Source: an uncultured Eubacteriaceae bacterium (GTDB lineage Bacteria > Bacillota > Clostridia > Eubacteriales > Anaerofustaceae). Taken from it: DNA of 5,323 bases. This document shows, piece after piece, positions 1 through 4,978 of the stretch; the stretch's first letter is position 1, and every line of letters begins with the position of its first letter. The stretch covers positions 1-5,323 of the forward strand of contig CAMSGF010000073.1 of assembly GCA_947058225.1 (NCBI GenBank). Reading direction: 5' to 3'. A program made the position numbers and the translations under genes. The notes beneath the pieces were generated by a model. It was given only the letters and a program-made list of their open reading frames with translations, made no database searches and had not been told where the DNA came from.

Positions 1-92
1 CGGAGGATTCCCCTGCGGTTCAGGAATTTGCTGTCAAAATAAATGATTTACAGCAAATACAAAACAGCGAGGAACCCGATAGCAGTTTATAA
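1..92 (+). CDS. C-terminal end of an unrecognised protein (partial)
   Basis: An open frame beginning at base 3 runs 29 codons to a TAA at 90-92. The translation starts EDSPAVQEFA and ends SEEPDSSL. It is polar and acidic toward the end, with no stop before 90, and looks like a soluble C-terminal tail. The start and main domain lie outside the window, so no function can be given. It converges with the minus-strand zinc-ribbon gene ending at 220. The 127 bp between them hold only a weak hairpin (ATAAG/CTTAT around 90-114) and no convincing terminator. The coding call rests on the open frame and amino-acid composition only. Confidence 0.45.
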   Translation, partial: EDSPAVQEFAVKINDLQQIQNSEEPDSSL

Positions 93-219
93 GTTTTTAT
101 TATTTCTTATACCAAAACGGCGGCTTTTATTTTTATAAATTCAAGCTGCCTAATACCTGTACAGCACACAAGGGCGGCATATTCATTGATAACTGATATT
201 TTCACTCCCCACTACAAGC

Positions 220-480
220 TTAAATCCCTAATATGTTGTGCACAACCGTAAATATTTCAGCTTCCATTTGCTCACATTTTGTATAGTCGATAATATTACT
301 TTTTTCCCATTCTGCAAAGGCTTCCAGTTTTCCTAATATCAAATCGGGAACGATAACTTTGTTACAACTTGGACATTTATAAGCAGGAACATTCATAGCC
401 TTTTTCGTTATACCGTTGTTTTCATAATCAAAGGTTATAAAGAAATCAGACATACGCATTTTACAAGATTTGCATTTCAT
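220..480 (-). CDS. YgiT-type zinc-ribbon protein, 86 aa
   Basis: Small protein with two CxxC pairs, C3-K-S-C6 and C36-P-S-C39, about 30 residues apart. This is the zinc-ribbon layout of YgiT/MqsA-type N-terminal domains. The C-terminal half (about 45-86) is helical and acidic, and there is no helix-turn-helix, so it is not a full MqsA antitoxin. I chose the ATG at 480 because AAGAGGT lies 8 nt upstream; an upstream TTG-type start would add 11 residues (MLIVTGKEVDY) but has no better site. The gene begins 4 nt after the stop of the permease, whose last codons contain the ribosome binding site, so the two are very probably one operon with coupled translation. Zinc binding follows from the family; the biological role is unknown. 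Confidence 0.75.
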   Translation of the reverse strand: MKCKSCKMRMSDFFITFDYENNGITKKAMNVPAYKCPSCNKVIVPDLILGKLEAFAEWEKSNIIDYTKCEQMEAEIFTVVHNILGI

Positions 481-484
481 ATAA

Positions 485-1105
485 TCAACCTCTTTTCCTG
501 TTACGATAAGCAATAATGGAAATCTTATATGAAAGAAATTGGATAATACAGCTTACTACTATACCAACCACAATCAAAATACTTCTATGAGTTTGTATAA
601 ACTCAATAATGCCGGATAACGCTGGAACGAAAGCTGGTATCGCCACCAAAGCCATCACTGCAACAAACGGAACCATAGACCAAACCTTTGCTTTTGTATA
701 GCCCATTTTGAAATATATAGGCATTTGTATTCCCGTAATAGTAGAGAAAACTAAAAATGACGCACTAAATCCAAGCACAATTTCAGATAACTCTATTGTT
801 CTGTCTTGAAAAGTTGCAAAGCCAAAATGCAAAATAATCACTGCGAGGAAGGATATGAAATAGTTTAGAAAGGAAAAAACATATCGTCCCAGCACTATGT
901 CTTTCAAACTAACGGAAACCGAACCATATAGGCGGTCAAGGTTGTTCTTTTCTTGTATGGCAAAAATGTTAGATGACATAAGAGCCACAAACCATGCACC
1001 AGTAATACACAATATTGTAACAGATGACCCCATGAGGCCAAACATCATCACGACTAGCGCCAATGATAAATACATGACAAGTTGTGATTTCATTACTAGG
1101 AACAA
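485..1105 (-). CDS. ABC-2 type transporter permease (ABC2_membrane_5-like), N-terminus possibly degenerate
   Basis: About 206 residues with six predicted membrane helices (roughly 9-26, 28-50, 74-95, 108-130, 141-163, 174-198). After the second helix comes the cytoplasmic sequence EKNNLDRLYGS (51-61), followed by DIVLGRY (69-75), which is characteristic of the clostridial ABC-2 permease family PF13346. Such permeases pair with a separate ABC ATPase in export or peptide-resistance transporters, but no ATPase is in this window. The start is uncertain. TTG at 1105 and ATG at 1093 both lack a convincing ribosome binding site, and an in-frame ATG at 1138 is followed by stops, including TAA at 1114-1112. 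Relatives usually start a few residues before the KDFLVMKS-like segment, so the N-terminus may have decayed by a small indel. It ends in TGA at 487-485, coupled to the zinc-ribbon gene. Confidence 0.8.
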   Translation of the reverse strand: MFLVMKSQLVMYLSLALVVMMFGLMGSSVTILCITGAWFVALMSSNIFAIQEKNNLDRLYGSVSVSLKDIVLGRYVFSFLNYFISFLAVIILHFGFATFQDRTIELSEIVLGFSASFLVFSTITGIQMPIYFKMGYTKAKVWSMVPFVAVMALVAIPAFVPALSGIIEFIQTHRSILIVVGIVVSCIIQFLSYKISIIAYRNRKRG

Positions 1106-1145
1106 GACTATTTATGAAAAACCTTGATTTTAAAGCATTTTTTAA

Positions 1146-1161
1146 TGTTCCACGTGAAACA
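1146..1161. promoter_or_regulatory. parS site (ParB/Spo0J binding site)
   Basis: TGTTCCACGTGAAACA matches the 16-bp parS consensus TGTTNCACGTGAAACA at every defined position. In Firmicutes this sequence nucleates ParB(Spo0J)-CTP loading and SMC recruitment, and sites cluster around the chromosomal origin. It sits in the untranslated region upstream of the permease. A chance match of this quality is unlikely, so this side of the window is probably chromosomal, perhaps in the origin-proximal part. A large plasmid with its own ParABS system could also carry such a site. Function in this genome is inferred. Confidence 0.82.
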
Positions 1162-1275
1162 TTTATACTAATTTATACGAATATTTCCACAGAATGAGTT
1201 TTATTTTGCCCCGAAGTATAAGCACCAGTCAAGACAATTTAAAAATGATTGTGCCGAAATCAAGCCCATTTATAC
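1161..1275 (+). repeat. Three copies of ATTTATAC (possible operator half-sites)
   Basis: ATTTATAC occurs at 1161-1168, 1171-1178 and 1268-1275. The first two are spaced exactly 10 bp, one helical turn, and begin on the last base of the parS site. They flank the predicted permease promoter. The regularity suggests binding of a regulator, but AT-rich DNA makes some of this possible by chance. Confidence 0.3.
1215..1243 (-). promoter_or_regulatory. Predicted sigma-A promoter for the permease/zinc-ribbon operon
   Basis: On the minus strand, TTTAAA (1243-1238) is followed 17 bp later by TATACT (1220-1215), giving a fair -35 and a good -10. Transcription would start near 1207 and make a leader of about 100 nt that includes the parS sequence before reaching the permease. 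No better promoter was seen closer to the gene. Confidence 0.35.
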
Positions 1276-1323
1276 ATATCCTATATGTATCTGATACGGG
1301 ATAATTGAGTATGCTATATGTAT
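1272..1323. repeat. Palindrome ATACATAT-CCT-ATATGTAT plus a repeated arm
   Basis: A perfect 8-bp inverted repeat with a 3-nt centre lies at 1272-1290. The right arm recurs as CTATATGTAT at 1281-1290 and 1314-1323, a 10-bp direct repeat 33 bp apart (about three helical turns). It lies between the terminator of the regulator gene and the predicted permease promoter. This fits an operator for a dimeric regulator, though no cognate factor can be named. Confidence 0.35.
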
Positions 1324-1360
1324 AAAAAAATAAGCACCCCGAAAAGTGCTTATCTTTTTT
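1324..1360 (-). terminator. Intrinsic terminator of the XRE regulator gene (bidirectional)
   Basis: An 8-bp stem ATAAGCAC (1330-1337) / GTGCTTAT (1346-1353) with an 8-nt loop. In the minus direction it is followed by a T run (A run at 1324-1330 on the plus strand), and in the plus direction by TTTTTT (1355-1360). It begins directly after the stop codon of the regulator gene at 1363. It also insulates the permease operon from the genes to its right. Confidence 0.85.
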
Positions 1361-1362
1361 GT

Positions 1363-1578
1363 CTATTCTTCTTTTTCTCTGATTTCCAGTAAATCCGATA
1401 TATCACAGCCAAAGTAATCACAGAGCCGTATTATCAAGTTGGCGTCTATCCTCTGGAAATTGTCCCTGCAGTATTTGTTGAAGTTGCCACGGGGTAAGTC
1501 CAAGTCTTTACATATCCGATTCTTTGAGATTTCTTTTTCTTCCAGTAGTTCAACAATTCTTATGTGTATATACTTCAT
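1363..1578 (-). CDS. Small Cro/C1-type (XRE) helix-turn-helix transcriptional regulator, 71 aa
   Basis: The whole protein is a single Cro/C1 DNA-binding domain of the HTH_26 kind, about the normal size for this stand-alone family. ISKNRICKDLDLPRGNFNKY (about 17-36) forms the helix-turn-helix, and LIIRLCDYFGCDISDLLEI (about 48-66) is the conserved closing helix pair. The ATG at 1578 is preceded by GAAGGGGC at a 6-7 nt spacing. It is transcribed divergently from the membrane-protein gene at 1713. The 134-bp gap contains a TATAAT-like -10 for the minus direction (about 1604-1609) and a perfect palindrome (1671-1689), so autoregulation or control of the neighbour is plausible. DNA binding is a family inference; the target is unknown. 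Confidence 0.88.
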   Translation of the reverse strand: MKYIHIRIVELLEEKEISKNRICKDLDLPRGNFNKYCRDNFQRIDANLIIRLCDYFGCDISDLLEIREKEE

Positions 1579-1670
1579 ATGTTCAGCCCCTTCAAGTTTA
1601 CCAATATTATAAATAATAATTTTTAAGATAGTAATTTCCAGTATTTCAAGTTATAATATTTCTAGTTGCT

Positions 1671-1689
1671 ATATTTTAAGGTAAAATAT
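1671..1689. promoter_or_regulatory. Perfect palindrome in the divergent intergenic region, candidate operator
   Basis: ATATTTTA-AGG-TAAAATAT is a perfect 8-bp inverted repeat with a 3-nt centre. It ends 23 nt before the start codon of the 1713 gene and lies upstream of the XRE gene. Small Cro/C1 proteins bind such dyads as dimers. The pairing of this site with the neighbouring regulator is inferred from position only. Confidence 0.4.
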
Positions 1690-1691
1690 TT

Positions 1692-1703
1692 GAAGGGGGG
1701 GGG
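1692..1703 (+). promoter_or_regulatory. Ribosome binding site with a nine-G homopolymer
   Basis: GAA followed by nine G residues (1695-1703) precedes the ATG at 1713 with 9 nt between. It can serve as the anti-anti-Shine-Dalgarno sequence in several registers. A tract of this length is prone to slipped-strand changes, which would alter spacing or strength of the site. Confidence 0.55.
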
Positions 1704-1712
1704 TATAAATCT

Positions 1713-2075
1713 ATGAGGAACAGGAAAGAATGGATTCTAGGGGGCTTGTGCGCCCTTCTGGGGGCTTTTATATTGCTAGGGTATATATATTACCTACGCC
1801 TACCCGAATTTCACGTTATGCACAGTTATTCAATGTCCTACACAATGCAAGACGGATCACGGGGGCGAGATACCGATTTAAACGTAATTGTATACAAGAA
1901 CAGGAACGACCCCGAACTTTATAAAAGAATTGAATACGAACACAATCATATAAACGGTGAACCAACCGAACTAAAAATCCGACTTTTTAAATCTAAGAAT
2001 GATATTATAAAAGGGCGTGAGCCTTATAAAGTGATTGTCATTGATTACCAAAATAACACAGTAGAAATTGAATAA
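1713..2075 (+). CDS. Small membrane-anchored protein of unknown function, 120 aa
   Basis: A short positive N-terminus (MRNRKEW) and one hydrophobic helix at about 7-28 look like an uncleaved signal anchor. No lipobox is evident, although C13 lies inside the helix. The remaining 90 or so residues are polar and probably extracytoplasmic, with alternating strand-forming segments: TDLNVIVYKN, ELKIRLF, and YKVIVIDYQNNTVEIE at the C-terminus. I do not recognise a named family. The start is supported by the strong G-rich ribosome binding site. It is divergent from the XRE regulator and ends 17 nt before its own terminator, so it is a single-gene transcript. G-rich codons in the membrane segment differ from the AT-rich genes to the right. 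The gene is probably real; its function is unknown. Confidence 0.7.
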   Translation: MRNRKEWILGGLCALLGAFILLGYIYYLRLPEFHVMHSYSMSYTMQDGSRGRDTDLNVIVYKNRNDPELYKRIEYEHNHINGEPTELKIRLFKSKNDIIKGREPYKVIVIDYQNNTVEIE

Positions 2076-2092
2076 TAAAAAAAACAGCACCT

Positions 2093-2130
2093 AAGGCGGA
2101 ATAACAAAAGACTGTTATTCCACCTTTTTT
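2093..2130 (+). terminator. Intrinsic terminator of the membrane-protein gene
   Basis: A 14-bp stem with one mismatch, AAGGCGGAATAACA (2093-2106) / TGTTATTCCACCTT (2113-2126), has a 6-nt loop and runs into TTTTTT. An A run at 2077-2084 could let it work weakly in the other direction for the integrase transcript. It is the last feature before the AT-rich element. Confidence 0.9.
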
Positions 2131-2150
2131 CTATTATATTTTATTTGTGA

Positions 2151-2227
2151 AAAAGTAAAGACGTAAAAGAGTATTTTTTTAAATAAAAAGACATTTAAAA
2201 AAATCTTCCTTTTACATCTTGACTTTT
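2151..2227. repeat. 77-nt near-perfect hairpin beside the integrase 3' end
   Basis: Two nested inverted repeats share one axis. The outer arms 2151-2169 and 2209-2227 match at 17 of 19 positions (AAAAGTAAAGACGTAAAAG on the left). The inner arms 2173-2184 and 2193-2204 are a perfect 12 bp (ATTTTTTTAAAT), around an 8-nt loop. The small gaps between them are 3 and 4 nt. It lies 18 nt past the integrase stop codon. It could terminate integrase transcription, but the T run after it is weak. Its position is also typical of an attachment site, perhaps one folded from single-stranded DNA. Its function is unproven. Confidence 0.6.
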
Positions 2228-2244
2228 AATTTACGTTTACGATT

Positions 2245-3183
2245 TTATTTTAAATAATGATTAACTGATACATCAAGTCTATTATGTCCGAGTGCTTGAC
2301 TTACGATATAAATATTATCTCTTTCACCAACAAAAGGGCGTTCTTTTTCGTGTGAACGATAAACAGAACCTTTTATATTTGGTTCATTTCTTGGAGCATA
2401 TTGTTTTGAATACTCAGCCTTTAATTTTTCATCATTACAAACAGTTTTATATAATTCTTGTGCGTATTCTCTACGATAACCGTGAACATCACAACCATTA
2501 TGAATAACATCAAAAAGAAGTTTGTTATTTTCTGTTTTATCTAATAATTCCTTTATTTGTTCTTGATAGTTTTTTAATACGGGGGCTATTCTATCACGCC
2601 CCCCTTTTGATTGTTCAAATCTAACAAACATATTACCATCTTTAATAAAAAAACATTCTTTTGTTAATTTGCTTATATCTTCACGACGTCCACCAGTTCC
2701 ACGACAGAGGGCGACCAAAGGAGCGTTCTTTTCTTCCGAAAAGTGCGCGTCCCTTTTTGCCGCCCCTCTTGAACGTGTAACGTCTTTGTACGTCCTTGCT
2801 TTTTCAAACTTATAAGGTATTTGTTCACCGTATAACTTGCCTAGCGCAGCCCTTTCCGCTTTTAATGTATAAAGTGATAAGCCTTGTGCTTCTCTCTCTT
2901 TTAAGTATTCAGGAGCATACTGTTTTATGCTTTCAAGTTTAGCGTATTTATTTACACCTTTATTCTCTATACACCACGCCGTAAAACGCTCACAATGCCC
3001 TTTATAGACATCATAAGTTTTAATGCTATGTATTCCGTCAACAGCAACACCAAAATTCATTTTTTCACCTTTATCAGCATATTCTTGTCTTAGTTCTTCT
3101 TTTGCTTTGTGTCTACTTTCCCCTATTTTTGCTTTTTGTGTTAAAGCGTGTTGAACTTGATTATTTAATGTTTTTCTTCCCAT
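2245..3183 (-). CDS. Tyrosine recombinase (phage-type integrase), 312 aa
   Basis: The C-terminal catalytic domain shows the full tyrosine-recombinase set: R166 in GTGGRREDI, K193 in SKGGRDR, H234 and R237 in HGYR, H300 in SQALGHN, and the nucleophile Y310 in NHYLK at the very end. The N-terminal half (about 1-140), with a SAM-like core-binding region around 50-120, would clamp DNA. The length is normal for the family. The start at 3183 has AAGGAAG about 8-9 nt upstream. It is monocistronic, with a long leader carrying a 12-bp RNA hairpin. It should catalyse integration and excision of the surrounding element between att sites. A structured repeat lies just past its 3' end, as attachment sites often do. 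The catalytic half is locally GC-richer than its flanks, including a GGGGGC/GCCCCC hairpin at 2581-2603. Confidence 0.9.
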   Translation of the reverse strand: MGRKTLNNQVQHALTQKAKIGESRHKAKEELRQEYADKGEKMNFGVAVDGIHSIKTYDVYKGHCERFTAWCIENKGVNKYAKLESIKQYAPEYLKEREAQGLSLYTLKAERAALGKLYGEQIPYKFEKARTYKDVTRSRGAAKRDAHFSEEKNAPLVALCRGTGGRREDISKLTKECFFIKDGNMFVRFEQSKGGRDRIAPVLKNYQEQIKELLDKTENNKLLFDVIHNGCDVHGYRREYAQELYKTVCNDEKLKAEYSKQYAPRNEPNIKGSVYRSHEKERPFVGERDNIYIVSQALGHNRLDVSVNHYLK

Positions 3184-3222
3184 TTCTTTTCACTTCCTTT
3201 TTTGTATAATTTTTATTTTTGT

Positions 3223-3250
3223 CAGCCCCTCACTCGTAAGTGAAGAACTG
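3223..3250 (-). promoter_or_regulatory. Hairpin in the integrase 5' leader
   Basis: As minus-strand RNA the 28 nt fold into a continuous 12-bp stem with a UACG loop. Three of the pairs are G-U wobbles, so the stem is intact only in the minus transcript. On the plus strand these become A-C mismatches, although a T run follows there. It lies about 40 nt before the integrase start and could affect mRNA stability or translation. Confidence 0.45.
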
Positions 3251-3350
3251 TTTTTTTGTTAAGTCCGTAGGCTTTTTATACACTTGCCCATTGTGTTCTA
3301 ATTGCCATTTTTAGCGTTGACTTGCTTTTAATAATTCCATTTTTTCCATT

Positions 3351-3382
3351 AAAAAAAACAACTTTATTCTTGCCAGTTGTTT
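3351..3382 (-). terminator. Minus-strand intrinsic terminator between rep and integrase
   Basis: Reading on the minus strand, AAACAACT (3382-3375) pairs with AGTTGTTT (3363-3356) over an 11-nt loop, followed by eight T residues. The stem is 8 bp and A/T-rich, so of moderate strength. Because rep already has its own terminator at 3682-3707, this one implies either backup termination or a separate transcript starting between the two. Confidence 0.55.
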
Positions 3383-3606
3383 AATAAGATTATTATATCC
3401 TATACTGTTTTTAATCTATACTTTTAAAGATGTGTTTAACATCAATTCCTAAACTTACAAGTTTTTTCTTATCACTCAAAAACTTCCCAAAAAAAGAGCA
3501 ATCACTTTAGAAAACACTAGGTTTTATTTTTACTTTAGAATGATTGTTATAATCATATCAATAAACTTTATATCTTAATTTTATAAAATAATTTTTTAAA
3601 AATCAA
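3356..3606 (-). ncRNA. Possible short minus-strand non-coding RNA
   Basis: TTGATT (3606-3601) and TAAAAT (3583-3578) with 17-bp spacing form a plausible promoter, and the terminator at 3351-3382 would end the RNA after about 220 nt. No open frame longer than a few codons with a ribosome binding site lies between them. The AT-richness of the DNA makes false promoters likely, so this is a weak call. Confidence 0.2.
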
Positions 3607-3661
3607 GGTATCAGCGTTTAGTCAGACAAAAATTACATTTTTATCTGTCTAACCCGATACC
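3607..3661. repeat. 55-nt imperfect hairpin containing ATTAC, candidate origin structure
   Basis: GGTATC (3607-3612) pairs with GATACC (3656-3661). Inside a small asymmetric bulge, TTAGTCAGACAAAAAT (about 3618-3633) pairs at 14 of 16 positions with ATTTTTATCTGTCTAA (3637-3652). The tip reads AAAAATTAC on the plus strand. CRESS Reps nick in a loop nonamer ending TATTAC, so ATTAC at a hairpin tip is suggestive, but the first half of the nonamer does not match. It could equally be a single-strand origin or a transcription-related stem. Confidence 0.4.
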
Positions 3662-3681
3662 AAACATAACTATTTATGCAT

Positions 3682-3710
3682 AAAAAAACAAGGGCTTTAA
3701 GCCCCTGCTT
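3682..3710 (-). terminator. Intrinsic terminator of rep
   Basis: On the minus strand CAGGGGCT (3707-3700) pairs with AGCCCTTG (3696-3689), counting one G-U, around a TAA loop. It is followed by seven T residues (3688-3682). It starts 15 nt after the rep stop codon, as expected for a single-gene transcript. Confidence 0.85.
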
Positions 3711-3722
3711 TTATGTTATATG

Positions 3723-4799
3723 TTATAACTTTTTATAAGTTTTGTTTTCTTTTTTATCTTCTATCTTAGTCATATATTTTTGATTGTTTTCATCAAAAAA
3801 GTTATACTCATCATTTTCATCTTTACCTTGTTTATACTCAACTATTCCGTTATTTGTGTATTCTCTTATGTCGTGTATTCTTCTTAAAAATGCTTGATAA
3901 GTTTCTAAATGGTTTTCTTGAACACTTGCGAATTGTTCTTCAATACCGATATTTGTTATGATATAAACAATTACAAAACACGCTTGTCTATTGCTATAAC
4001 GAGAAGGTAATGAGAGAGGATAACCGTCAAGGTAGTTGAGCATATCTTGTATTTTTAAACTACTTCTAAATTCTTCAAATACAACTACTTTTTGATTATT
4101 GTATCCATCCCAAGGGTGATCATAATCTGTTATACGGTATACATTTTCATAACCGTATTTTTCCATTACATAACGAGTTTTACCAGTTCCAGACTTACCA
4201 AAGATATAATGAACTTCTAAATCACGCCAAGTTTTTTTGTATTTATCTGTTAATAAATCATTTCTTACTCTGTCTATTGAGTTGCAGTATTTCATATAAT
4301 CAGAATTGATATTATATATTTCAGCGTTTGATTTTCCTTCTAAAATTAAATTTTTTAATTTGTCTAAATCAGTTCTTTTGCCTTGTCTTTTGATAGGGAT
4401 TTCACCCCACTCAAATTGATAACCGTCAATACGTGTTTCTTCTTTTTCCGTGCCTTCTTGCTTGCCAGTCTTTTTTATATAATCATCAATAACTTTTGGT
4501 TCTTGATTACAAAATCTTATATCAGCGTGAGGGAATAATTTTTGTAGACTTGTACGCCATAGGGCTTGATATGCTAATATAAATAAATGAAAATGTACAG
4601 TTCCTTCTTTTCCGATTTCTTTTGTGCAAGACATATATAATATACTTGAAAATCTTCCAATTACAGGCACAAATAAAACCGTTTTCATATCATCAGGTTC
4701 ATTAACTATATAGCCCCAATTTTGAGGATTATTAAAAGTTATTAAAATCTTTTTACCCCTTAATTCTTCTTTTTCTTCTTTTAAATTATTATCATTGAT
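3723..4799 (-). CDS. rep: CRESS-type replication initiator: HUH endonuclease plus superfamily 3 helicase; start codon abnormal
   Basis: Counting from the in-frame ATC at 4799 (358 aa), the HUH domain has motif I ILITFNN (18-24), motif II VHFHLF (H69, H71) and motif III YIKK with nucleophile Y107. The helicase domain has Walker A GKSGTGKT (201-208), Walker B VVVFEEF (238-244), motif C YIITN (279-283) and an arginine-finger-like FLRRI (304-308). This order defines the Reps of CRESS-DNA viruses and related bacterial plasmids, which nick the origin, stay linked to the 5' end and unwind DNA for rolling-circle replication. The first in-frame ATG (4688) would discard motif I. The frame stays open to a TAA at 4820 without ATG, GTG or TTG. 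GGAG (4812-4809) and an ATG at 4795 are present, but that ATG is out of frame and stops after four codons. A single lost base after it would explain everything. Family assignment is firm; activity is not. Confidence 0.88.
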   Translation of the reverse strand: MNDNNLKEEKEELRGKKILITFNNPQNWGYIVNEPDDMKTVLFVPVIGRFSSILYMSCTKEIGKEGTVHFHLFILAYQALWRTSLQKLFPHADIRFCNQEPKVIDDYIKKTGKQEGTEKEETRIDGYQFEWGEIPIKRQGKRTDLDKLKNLILEGKSNAEIYNINSDYMKYCNSIDRVRNDLLTDKYKKTWRDLEVHYIFGKSGTGKTRYVMEKYGYENVYRITDYDHPWDGYNNQKVVVFEEFRSSLKIQDMLNYLDGYPLSLPSRYSNRQACFVIVYIITNIGIEEQFASVQENHLETYQAFLRRIHDIREYTNNGIVEYKQGKDENDEYNFFDENNQKYMTKIEDKKENKTYKKL

Positions 4800-4808
4800 T
4801 GTATCTAT

Positions 4809-4817
4809 CTCCTTTTT
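4809..4817 (-). promoter_or_regulatory. Ribosome binding site upstream of rep motif I
   Basis: AAAAAGGAG on the minus strand ends at 4809. It lies 9 nt before the in-frame ATC (4799) and 13 nt before the out-of-frame ATG (4795). No comparable site precedes the ATG at 4688, so translation was evidently meant to start here and to include motif I. Confidence 0.65.
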
Positions 4818-4828
4818 TTATTTTATTA

Positions 4829-4978
4829 GCATAAAAAGGAGCATTTAAAAGGTATATATAAAATCAATAGAATACATCTGTTGACTTTTATTTATTTTTA
4901 TAATAATATAAATATATAGAAATTGAGCGTAAAAATGCGCTAATAACTGTATACATTTTTTTATACCTTTTTTAATGC
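4829..4978. repeat. Repeated GCAT-(T/A)-AAAAGGTATA motifs, two direct and one inverted
   Basis: GCATAAAAAGGA (4829-4840) and GCATTTAAAAGGTATA (4841-4856) lie as adjacent direct copies 12 bp apart, just upstream of the rep ribosome binding site. A third copy, GCATTAAAAAAGGTATA, lies on the minus strand at 4978-4962. The second and third form an inverted pair around about 105 bp. They may bind Rep or a regulator, or pair in a transcript. Confidence 0.45.

Larger units (their letters stand above)
3184..3722. other. 539-bp AT-rich intergenic region between integrase and rep
   Basis: No protein-coding frame of useful length is present on either strand. From left to right it holds the integrase ribosome binding site, a leader hairpin (3223-3250), a minus-strand terminator (3351-3382), a possible short minus-strand RNA upstream of it, a 55-nt hairpin containing ATTAC (3607-3661) and the rep terminator (3682-3707). 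No clear integrase promoter could be fixed. Confidence 0.7.

Noticed and set aside
220..1105. MqsRA-type toxin-antitoxin pair
   Set aside because: The zinc-ribbon protein lacks the MqsA helix-turn-helix domain, and its partner is a six-helix permease, not an RNase toxin.
897..1127. Plus-strand open frame of 76 codons
   Set aside because: It lies antisense to the ABC permease, whose membrane helices and family motif are clear, and it has no ribosome binding site or recognisable domain.
1730..1924. Plus-strand open frame of 64 codons
   Set aside because: It is an alternative frame inside the 1713 gene, which has the ribosome binding site, membrane helix and matching terminator.
2245..2253. 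TTATTTTAA shared with 5315-5323 as a possible att direct repeat
   Set aside because: Nine A/T-only bases are expected by chance here, and the window ends before the match could be extended.
2292..2507. Plus-strand open frame of 71 codons
   Set aside because: It is antisense to the catalytic part of the integrase and has no features of its own.
4873..4896. Resemblance of CATCTGTTGACTTTTATTTA to CATCTTGACTTTTAATTTA at 2215-2233 as possible attL/attR cores
   Set aside because: The match needs gaps, is A/T-rich and overlaps a promoter-like TTGACT, so it is not enough to define attachment sites.
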